The notes beneath the pieces were generated by a model. The model did no database searches. It was not told the DNA's origin and saw only the letters and a list, made by a program, of their open reading frames with translations. A stretch of 64,000 nucleotides of DNA from Gallaecimonas mangrovi (lineage in GTDB: Bacteria; Pseudomonadota; Gammaproteobacteria; Enterobacterales; Gallaecimonadaceae), in the NCBI RefSeq assembly GCF_003367375.1, contig NZ_CP031416.1, positions 2,859,501 to 2,923,500 of the forward strand, read 5' to 3'. Positions 44,839 to 52,233 of this stretch are shown here, piece after piece. Position numbers and translations under genes: made by a program. Within the stretch, counting starts at the first letter, position 1, and each line of letters starts with the position of its first letter.

Positions 44839-46590
44839 ATGAAACTATCAACAGTACCCAGAAGTCTGTTGCTGACCTCATTGCTGGCAGTTTTACCCGC
44901 TACGCAGGCAATGGCCTCGAGCGCTGATGAAGCCTTTAAAAAGCTCTATACCAGCGAGTGGAAATGGCGAGAGTCACAGCAGTTAGTTGATGATGAAAGC
45001 AGTAACAGCTTTTCAAGCTCACTGCCCCATGTAGATGAAGCAACTCAACAGGCGCATCTGAAATATTGGCAAGGTGTTGAAGCCAAGCTGGCCAAAATTG
45101 ACCAAAGCAAACTCACTTACAAGGACGAGGTCAGCTACAAGGTTTATAAAGAACAGCTTGATACCATGATGACCGACATCAAGTTCAAGGTGTATCAGCG
45201 CCCCCTGTCTGGCGATACGTCTTTTTGGGGTGATTTGACCTACGTTCCCCAAAGTGATTTTCACTCCGAACAAGATTATCGTGACTACCTAAAATGGCTG
45301 TCGAGCATGCCCCGTTATTTCGATGAAAACATCGATAACATGCGCGCCGGTCTAAAACGCGGTTTTACCCTGCCTAAAGTGACATTAAAAGGCCGGGACG
45401 TTACCGCACAAACCGTGGTTGATGCCAAACCGAAGGACAACCCGTTTTTCGCACCGTTCACCCATTACCCGGCCCATATGCCGAAAAGCGTGCAAGACGA
45501 GCTCACTAAAGAAGGCCTTGCCGCAATGGCCAAGTACGTTATTCCGGCTCATGAACACGTGCTGACCTTCTTGCGAAAGGAATACATTCCTGGCGCTGTT
45601 ACCTCGATAGCCGCTTACGACCTGCCTAACGGTAAAGCCTTCTACCAGTCGCAAATCAAGGAATACTCCACCCTTGATATGACGCCTACCCAGATCCACA
45701 ACATCGGTCTTGAAGAAGTAGCCAAAATACATAAGCGTATGCTTAAAGTGATGCATCAAGTGCACTTTAAAGGCGACTTGCATCAGTTCTTCCATTTCTT
45801 GCGTACCGATCCGCAGTTCTATGCCAAAACCCCGCAAGAGCTGTTAAACCACGCCGCCTGGATAGCCAAAGAGTTTGACGGTGTTGCCGACAAATGGTTT
45901 GGCCGCCTGCCACGGCGCCGCTTCGCCATAGTGCCGGTACCGCCCGATATCGCGCCTTTCTATACTGGTGGCCGCGGTGGCCCTGGCATCTATCTGGTTA
46001 ACACCTACGATTTGCCGTCTCGCCCGCTCTATTCTCTGCCGGCGCTGACAATGCATGAATCGGCCCCAGGCCACGCCTTCCAAATGCCTTTGGCACAAGA
46101 AAACAAAGATTTGCCGGTGTTCCGCCGCAATTACTTTATTTCAGGCTATGGCGAAGGCTGGGCGGTGTATTGCGAGTCTTTGGGTGAAGAAATGGGTATT
46201 TATCACACGCCATATGAAGTGTTTGGCATGCTCAATTACCAAATGTGGCGCGCCGCACGTTTAGTAGTGGATACCGGTATTCATGCTCAAGGCTGGAGTC
46301 GCAAGCAGGCCCAAGATTACCTACTGCAAAACACCTCGTTGTCCAAGCATGAGATAACCACTGAAGTAGACCGTTATATCGCCTGGCCTGGCCAAGCAGT
46401 GTCTTACTACTTAGGTGAAATGGCCATTAAAAAAGACCGTGCTCGCGCCGAGAAAGCACTAGGTCGCAAATTTGATATCCGTCACTTCCACGACACCGTG
46501 CTGCAAATGGGTTCGGTACCGCTGGACGTCTTGTCTGCGCGTATCGACAAGTTCATTAAAGACGGTGGCCCCTCCCCTTATAAGGACTAA
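44839..46590 (+). CDS. DUF885-family secreted peptidase-like protein (copy 1)
   Basis: 583 residues from the ATG at 44839, with AAGGAGG eight bases upstream; a GTG one codon earlier is possible. Signal peptide to about residue 27 (TQAMASS). The DUF885 domain has the gluzincin-like motif MHESAPGHAFQM and the downstream YGEGWAVYCESLGEEMG with Glu ligands, plus RYIAWPGQAVSYYLGEM. A zinc peptidase acting in the periplasm or outer membrane is the usual inference; no substrate is established here. It is followed after 3 bp by a paralogue. Confidence 0.85.
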   Translation: MKLSTVPRSLLLTSLLAVLPATQAMASSADEAFKKLYTSEWKWRESQQLVDDESSNSFSSSLPHVDEATQQAHLKYWQGVEAKLAKIDQSKLTYKDEVSYKVYKEQLDTMMTDIKFKVYQRPLSGDTSFWGDLTYVPQSDFHSEQDYRDYLKWLSSMPRYFDENIDNMRAGLKRGFTLPKVTLKGRDVTAQTVVDAKPKDNPFFAPFTHYPAHMPKSVQDELTKEGLAAMAKYVIPAHEHVLTFLRKEYIPGAVTSIAAYDLPNGKAFYQSQIKEYSTLDMTPTQIHNIGLEEVAKIHKRMLKVMHQVHFKGDLHQFFHFLRTDPQFYAKTPQELLNHAAWIAKEFDGVADKWFGRLPRRRFAIVPVPPDIAPFYTGGRGGPGIYLVNTYDLPSRPLYSLPALTMHESAPGHAFQMPLAQENKDLPVFRRNYFISGYGEGWAVYCESLGEEMGIYHTPYEVFGMLNYQMWRAARLVVDTGIHAQGWSRKQAQDYLLQNTSLSKHEITTEVDRYIAWPGQAVSYYLGEMAIKKDRARAEKALGRKFDIRHFHDTVLQMGSVPLDVLSARIDKFIKDGGPSPYKD

Positions 46591-46593
46591 AAA

Positions 46594-48330
46594 ATGCTAG
46601 AGAATGTTCGCAGTCACAGGAGGTGTGCCTGCGGCATTCTCCTGACATTATCCGTTCTAGGTTTAAGCCCGGCCGCCATGGCCAATTCCTTGGCCGGGCT
46701 TATCAACCGCTATCAACACCTTGAGCAAGACAACCCACAAAGCTGGCCTGGTTTGGGCAATAACAACCAAGCGCAGAAAAAGGCCGGGTTGCAGGCATTG
46801 CAAAGCGCCGTTAACGCGCTGCCCCGCCAGCACTTATCCTTTTCTGAAAAAATGAGTACCAAGGTGCTGACCTGGCGGCTTAACACCGAGCTGCAGGCGC
46901 TGGCATTTCATAGTGACCGCATCGCCTTTGATAACGGCGATGGCTTTTTTAATACCGCCACCTATACCGCCCAGGTCACCCGTATTCAAAATCCGAGCGA
47001 TGCCCAGCACTGGCTTGACCGGCTGCAACAGCTGCCGGCTTACTACCAGCTACAAATGGCGCGCATGCAAAAAGGTATCGACAGCGGTTTTACCCAGCCA
47101 AAACCAACGGTGACATCGGTTATTAACATCCTCAGCGCCCGTATCAAGGCGCCGCTAACCCAAAGCCCACTGTTGGAACCCATTGACCATTCAACGGCCC
47201 TGAGCGCCGCACAAAAAGCCCAGTGGCGGGATAAAGTGGTGGCGCTGTTAGCCGCCAAGGTGCGCCCCAGTGAAAAGGCACTACTGGCCTTTTTTAAAAA
47301 CCAGTACCTGCCCCATGCCCGGCCCAAACTGGCGGCACGCAGCCTACCCAATGGTGAGCGCTACTATCCGTTTTTGGTGCGTAAAATGACCACCACCGAC
47401 ATGACACCCGCTGAGGTTTTTGCCTTAGGGCAAGGGCAAATCAAGGTCATTCGGGCGAAGATGCAAGCCATTTTGGCAGCGCAGGGCTTTGATGGCAGCG
47501 TCCATGACTATGCCCAAAAGCTGCTCAATGACCCCAATAACTTTGCCGCAGATTTACCGACCTTTATCAAAGATGCCCGCGCCGTGGGTAAGCAGCTTGA
47601 TTACCTACTGCCCCGTTACTTTGGCCGCTTGCCAAGGCTCACCTGGGGCATTGAACAAAAACCGCCGTCATTGGATGCGTCTTCAGGTGGCTACTTCCTT
47701 GGCGACCCGAAAACCGGCAACGCTGGCGCGGTGATGGTGGGCACCCAGTCTTACCACGACCCGCTCTTTAGTCTGCCGGCCTGGGTGATGCACGAAGGCG
47801 TACCCGGCCACCATCTGCAAATTGCTCTGGCCCAGGAAAATAGCGCCCTGCCCTTTTTCCAACGCAGCGACGATGTCACCGCTTTTGTCGAGGGATGGGC
47901 ACTGTATTCCGAAACCCTGGGTAACGAAATGGGTATCTATGACACCCCAGCCAAGCGCTTTGGTCAGCTTTCGATGCAAATGTGGCGCGCTTGTCGCTTG
48001 GTGATGGATACCGGTATTCATTGGTACGGCTGGTCGGCCGCCAAGGCCCGCCAGTGCCTTGCCGACAACACCGCGCTACCGGCAAAGGTGATTGATGGCG
48101 AAGTACAACGCTACATTGCCTGGCCCGGTCAGGCGCTGGCCTACTACGTGGGGCAGATGGCGTTTGAAAAAGCCCGCCAGCGGGCGCAAGCGGCCTTGGG
48201 CGATAAGTTTGATATTCGAGCCTTTCACGACGCGGTGCTGCAAATGGGCTCGGTGCCGTTAACGGTGCTAAGTGCTGTTACCGATCACTTTATTGCCACC
48301 GGCGGCCGCGACCCTTATTCCACGATGTAA
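46594..48330 (+). CDS. DUF885-family secreted peptidase-like protein (copy 2)
   Basis: 578 residues. Signal peptide to about residue 31 (SPAAMANS). Same motifs as the upstream gene: MHEGVPGHHLQIALAQE, FVEGWALYSETLGNEMGIYDTP and RYIAWPGQALAYYVGQMAFEKARQRA. The two proteins are clearly paralogues but have diverged widely in the N-terminal half, which suggests different peptide specificities rather than a recent duplication. Three bp separate the genes; AAGGA overlaps the upstream stop region. Confidence 0.85.
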   Translation: MLENVRSHRRCACGILLTLSVLGLSPAAMANSLAGLINRYQHLEQDNPQSWPGLGNNNQAQKKAGLQALQSAVNALPRQHLSFSEKMSTKVLTWRLNTELQALAFHSDRIAFDNGDGFFNTATYTAQVTRIQNPSDAQHWLDRLQQLPAYYQLQMARMQKGIDSGFTQPKPTVTSVINILSARIKAPLTQSPLLEPIDHSTALSAAQKAQWRDKVVALLAAKVRPSEKALLAFFKNQYLPHARPKLAARSLPNGERYYPFLVRKMTTTDMTPAEVFALGQGQIKVIRAKMQAILAAQGFDGSVHDYAQKLLNDPNNFAADLPTFIKDARAVGKQLDYLLPRYFGRLPRLTWGIEQKPPSLDASSGGYFLGDPKTGNAGAVMVGTQSYHDPLFSLPAWVMHEGVPGHHLQIALAQENSALPFFQRSDDVTAFVEGWALYSETLGNEMGIYDTPAKRFGQLSMQMWRACRLVMDTGIHWYGWSAAKARQCLADNTALPAKVIDGEVQRYIAWPGQALAYYVGQMAFEKARQRAQAALGDKFDIRAFHDAVLQMGSVPLTVLSAVTDHFIATGGRDPYSTM

Positions 48331-48358
48331 ATTTTCACTCCTTTTTTATATTCAAAGC

Positions 48359-48386
48359 AAAGGTCAGCCAGTCGCTGGCCTTTGTT
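48359..48386 (+). terminator. Rho-independent terminator after DUF885 pair
   Basis: Stem AAAGGTCAGC / GCTGGCCTTT (one G-U pair) with loop CAGTC, then TGTTTATT. Confidence 0.75.
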
Positions 48387-48600
48387 TATTGGGGCCAATT
48401 TCAAAATGTGAAATTTATGAGGACGCCTTCGTGGCCATTCTGGCACTGCCCTGGCTGTTTTGTTAGCAGGTCACAAGGGTAACCCCTCGCTAATAAAGGC
48501 TTTCAGGCTTTTCACCACAACAAGACAAGGGTCTTTTGCGGCACATTTAAAAATATCTCAGCCAATCACAAAGTTTGAACCCCATCAGATTATATAACGA

Positions 48601-48630
48601 ATATCGTATACTATATTTGACATACGGTAT
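48601..48630. promoter_or_regulatory. GntR-box of the TonB-receptor promoter
   Basis: ATATCGTATACTATAT (48601-48616), followed eight bases of spacing-core later by CATACGGTAT (48621-48630), which resembles the arm of the site at 44786. The pair may be two half-overlapping operators. Confidence 0.58.
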
Positions 48631-48733
48631 CTCTCCGTGCAGATATTAGACAGGTCAGGTGAAGGTTTTTTGCTTCCTTGCAACAGAAGTGAAACGAGTC
48701 TGACATCAACGACTGCTAAGCAAGAGGGAACCC

Positions 48734-51700
48734 ATGAAAACGAAAAGACCTATACCAAAGGGGGTTCTGACTATTTGTGCATTGCTAGGGACCACAACGC
48801 CATTTATTACGATGGCGCAATCATCCGACGCTGCTGAAAGTCAGGCTCAAAATCAGGATATCGCGGTAAAGTCACAATCTTCTAAGCAACCAGAGAAGGT
48901 CAGCAAAGAAAAAGCTGATAAGAAAAAAGATACCGAAACCATCACTGTTACCGGCACCCGTATTCAACGGGCGGAGTATTCCTCCAACAGCCCGGTATCC
49001 ACCATTGATGCCAAAGAAATGAAAATGCAGGGCACCACTAACGTGGAAGAAGCCCTGAGCCGCATGCCTCAGTTCACTGCCGATAACGACGAATACGTCT
49101 CTAACGGCTCAGACGGCACCGCGCAAATCAACTTGCGCAACCTAGGTTCAAACCGGGTACTGACCCTCATTAACGGTCAACGCATTCTGCCCACCATGGC
49201 CATGGACATGAACTTCATTCCATCGAGCTTGGTAAAACGGGTTGATGTGGTGACCGGCGGCGCTTCTGCGGTATACGGTTCTGACGCCATTTCGGGTGTG
49301 GTTAACTTCATCATGAAGGACAACCTGCAAGGTTTTACCTTCGACACCCAAGCCAGTACTTACCAGCACAACAACGACAATAGCGAAGTACGCAGCATCG
49401 TTAGCGATGCCGGTTACGACAACGCTGACAGCTCGGTATGGGATGGTGAGAAATACAACTTCAGTCTGGCAGGCGGTACCAACTTCTTAGATGGCCGCGG
49501 CAACATCACCTTCTACGGTACTTACCGCAAAACCAACCCGGTAACCCAAGACCAGCGTGACTATTCTGCCTGTGCGCTCTCTGCCAATAGCTCACTGAAC
49601 GGTTATGCCTGTAGCGGTTCCAGTAACAACCCCTATGGTCGTTTCTATGTGCTAGACGGCGATAACGCCGGCGCCGACCTTGCCAACGCCAAAGACGGTT
49701 CTAAAACCTTCAACGACTACGACAGCAGCTACCTGTACAACTATACGCCGCTTAACTACACCCAACGTGAAGATAAGCGCTACACCGCTGGCTACATGGC
49801 CCATTACGACTTTGATAATGGTACCCGCGTTACCAGCAGCGTAATGTACATGCACGACCGTAGCTTCTCGCAGGTGGCGCCATCTGCCCTGTGGTTTGGT
49901 TCTGATTTCTCCATCAACTGTGACAACCCATTGATGAGCGACCAGCAAGCCGAGGCCCTTTGTGGCAGCGCTGCCGGTACCAGCACTGATGTCAGTACTT
50001 ATGTGGGTTATCGCCTGGACGGTGAAAACTCGCGCCCACGCCGCGACGACTTGCAGCACAGCGATTACCGTTTCACCTTGGGTGTGAATGGTGACATCAC
50101 CGACAACATCACCTACAACGCCAGCTACCTGCATTCAGAAGCCCATTATTCTGAGCAGTATCAAAATGACGTTGACCAAACCAAAGCGGCTAACGCGCTG
50201 TTAGCGGTCACCGACAGCGACGGTAATGTGGTGTGTCAATCGGTTGTTGATGGCACCGACCCTGACTGTGTGCCCTTGGATGTGTTCTCGGCGGAAGGTA
50301 GCAGCATGTCTGATGCCGCCCTTGACTACATATTGACCACCAGCGAAACCAACAGCAAACAAACCATGGATGTCTACAGCGCCTACAGCCAAATTGATTT
50401 GGACGGCTATGGCATCAAGGTACCTTGGGCAAACTTGGGCCCAGCGTTGGTTGTAGGTGGTGAGCACCGCCGTGAAATGTACAAATTCAACGCCGATGCC
50501 GTTTCTATCGACAACGGTTATGAAAACTCCTACGGCGTTATCAAGGTTGACGAAGCCTACACCGAATTGGACGTGCCTTTGGTTGAAGACGCCCCTGGCG
50601 TGAAATACTTAGGTGTGAACGGTGGTTATCGCTACTCTTCCTACAAAAACCACGATGACGAAGGTGACGACAGTAAGTACAACGCCAATACCTTCAAGTT
50701 TGAGCTGACTTACGCACCTAACGACGACGTACGTTTTCGCGGTAGCTTCAACAAAGCCATCCGTGCCCCGAACGTCACCGAGCTGTTTGCGTCACAAAGC
50801 CTGGGTAACTACTCCGGTACTGATCCCTGCGCCGGCTCTGATCCTACAGCCACCATGGCCGAGTGTGAAAACACCGGCGTAAGCTCCTCTCAGTACGGCA
50901 GCATTGTTGAGTGTCCTTCTGACCAATGTGTGGCCCAATACGGTGGTAACCCTGATCTGAAACCGGAAACCGCTAAAACCCTGACCTTGGGTGTGGTTCT
51001 GACACCGCAGTTCATTCCGAACTTCAGCCTGTCTATCGACTACTACCACATCAAAGTGGACGACTACATCAGTTCGGTCGACCCCACCTTGATCCTCAGC
51101 CAATGTCTGAACACCGGCGACAGCTACTACTGTAACCTGATTCACCGTAACCCAAGCTCTGGAGCCCTGTTCGGTACCACCGGTTATGTTGTGTCTACCA
51201 CCCTTAACACCGGTTACCTGCGTACCTCCGGTTTTGACGTTAACACCAACTACGACCTCGACCTGAACGGCCTGGGCTCGTTGAACTTCAACCTGGTAGG
51301 TTCACTGCTGACCGACATGACCACCGAGCCACTGCCTGGCTACGGTAGCTACAACTGTAAAGGCCTGTACGGCCCGACCTGTGGTCTGCCTCAGCCAGAA
51401 TGGCGCCACAACGCCCGTGTTAGCTGGTCTACCCCTTGGTACGACCTGGACGTATCACTGATGTGGCGTTATATCGGCAAAGTTGACCTGTCCAGCAACA
51501 CTGACAACCCGCTGCTGGCAAGCGACGACACTTACTATGTGAGCGATCACATCGGCTCATACAGCTACTTCGACCTGTCGGGTTCCATGCCGGTAACCGA
51601 CAACATTCAAGTACGTGCCGGTATCAACAACATGTTTGACCGCGATCCGCCGATCATTGTCAGCGATGTCGCTACCTCTTACACCAACGGCAATACCTAC

Positions 51701-51760
51701 CCCGGTGTTTACGATCCTTTAGGTCGTCAAATCTTCCTGGGCGTAACTGCCAAGTTCTAA
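48734..51760 (+). CDS. TonB-dependent outer-membrane receptor
   Basis: 1008 residues. Signal peptide ending near TMAQSS (about 30), a charged Lys/Glu linker, a TonB-box-like ETITVTGTRI (about 74-83), the plug domain (NVEEALSRMPQF, LRNLGSNRVLTLINGQR, GGASAVYGSDAISGVVNFIMKD) and a large barrel ending in aromatic KF (GVTAKF). The type resembles receptors of the peptide/oligosaccharide class rather than siderophore receptors. Its position between peptidases and glycosidases and the GntR box suggest uptake of released glycopeptides or oligosaccharides. GAGGG precedes the ATG. Confidence 0.88.
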   Translation: MKTKRPIPKGVLTICALLGTTTPFITMAQSSDAAESQAQNQDIAVKSQSSKQPEKVSKEKADKKKDTETITVTGTRIQRAEYSSNSPVSTIDAKEMKMQGTTNVEEALSRMPQFTADNDEYVSNGSDGTAQINLRNLGSNRVLTLINGQRILPTMAMDMNFIPSSLVKRVDVVTGGASAVYGSDAISGVVNFIMKDNLQGFTFDTQASTYQHNNDNSEVRSIVSDAGYDNADSSVWDGEKYNFSLAGGTNFLDGRGNITFYGTYRKTNPVTQDQRDYSACALSANSSLNGYACSGSSNNPYGRFYVLDGDNAGADLANAKDGSKTFNDYDSSYLYNYTPLNYTQREDKRYTAGYMAHYDFDNGTRVTSSVMYMHDRSFSQVAPSALWFGSDFSINCDNPLMSDQQAEALCGSAAGTSTDVSTYVGYRLDGENSRPRRDDLQHSDYRFTLGVNGDITDNITYNASYLHSEAHYSEQYQNDVDQTKAANALLAVTDSDGNVVCQSVVDGTDPDCVPLDVFSAEGSSMSDAALDYILTTSETNSKQTMDVYSAYSQIDLDGYGIKVPWANLGPALVVGGEHRREMYKFNADAVSIDNGYENSYGVIKVDEAYTELDVPLVEDAPGVKYLGVNGGYRYSSYKNHDDEGDDSKYNANTFKFELTYAPNDDVRFRGSFNKAIRAPNVTELFASQSLGNYSGTDPCAGSDPTATMAECENTGVSSSQYGSIVECPSDQCVAQYGGNPDLKPETAKTLTLGVVLTPQFIPNFSLSIDYYHIKVDDYISSVDPTLILSQCLNTGDSYYCNLIHRNPSSGALFGTTGYVVSTTLNTGYLRTSGFDVNTNYDLDLNGLGSLNFNLVGSLLTDMTTEPLPGYGSYNCKGLYGPTCGLPQPEWRHNARVSWSTPWYDLDVSLMWRYIGKVDLSSNTDNPLLASDDTYYVSDHIGSYSYFDLSGSMPVTDNIQVRAGINNMFDRDPPIIVSDVATSYTNGNTYPGVYDPLGRQIFLGVTAKF

Positions 51761-51781
51761 GTCAACAACCGTCATGACTTT

Positions 51782-51807
51782 AGGCCCCTTTAAGGGGCCT
51801 TTTTTTT
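51782..51807 (+). terminator. Terminator of TonB receptor
   Basis: Perfect arms AGGCCCCTT / AAGGGGCCT around one T, followed by seven T. Confidence 0.92.
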
Positions 51808-51964
51808 GTTCAGTGCTCCTGGCCCCAAGCCGTTAGTGGCGCTGCTAAAAGCGAGCAGCCACCACTGCCTCTTTTGCCGGCAAGATAGCCAACGATTTGG
51901 TGCCGGAAAAACGGGCTGCGGTAACCGCTGACCCAAAAGCCTGGCAACCGGCTTTTTGGGCTAA

Positions 51965-51990
51965 TAAAGCCCCGTAAGGGGCTTATTTTA
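51965..51990 (+). terminator. Intergenic hairpin, possible terminator
   Basis: Stem AAGCCCC / GGGGCTT with GTAA loop followed by ATTTTA. No known gene directly precedes it. Confidence 0.55.
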
Positions 51991-52117
51991 AGAAGATTAA
52001 CTATTTATGAATTTTGCATTTCAACGCAAAAAAGCAGCCTAAGGGAGGTTTACTACTGCCAGCCACATTCGCTCCATAGACGCTGCCAAACGGGCAGCCT
52101 GGCAAAATTCAGGCAAG

Positions 52118-52140
52118 AAAAAGCCCCTGGATAAGGGGCA
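52118..52140 (-). terminator. Terminator of the GH2/DUF5695-like operon
   Basis: On the minus strand GCCCCT..AGGGGC followed by TTTTT. It lies about 95 bp beyond the stop of the leftward gene. Confidence 0.75.
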
Positions 52141-52233
52141 TAAATAGTCATGACGGTTGTGTATCATCAACATTAAGCGACCAAGGCTGACCAGAAGATT
52201 AAAATTTATGCACTTTGCGGCATCTTTTCTTGG

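Larger units (their letters stand above)
48331..48733. other. Intergenic region: DUF885 terminator and TonB-receptor promoter
   Basis: 403 bp. It contains the terminator at 48359-48386, then sequence without recognisable genes, then an AT-rich promoter stretch (48585-48630) with the GntR box. The 66-codon open frame at 48637-48837 overlaps the receptor gene and is rejected. Confidence 0.6.
51761..52233. other. Convergent intergenic region with three terminators
   Basis: 473 bp between the receptor and the leftward DUF5695-like gene. It contains a 14-bp inverted repeat (CAACCGTCATGACT at 51766-51779; its complement at 52146-52159), each copy just ahead of a terminator, plus a third terminator at 51965-51990. 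No protein-coding frame is convincing. The stretch 51810-51990 could encode a short RNA ending at the middle terminator; this is a guess. Confidence 0.5.

Noticed and set aside
48637-48837. 66-codon frame upstream of and overlapping the TonB receptor start
   Set aside because: Out-of-frame overlap with a well-supported gene and its promoter; no RBS.
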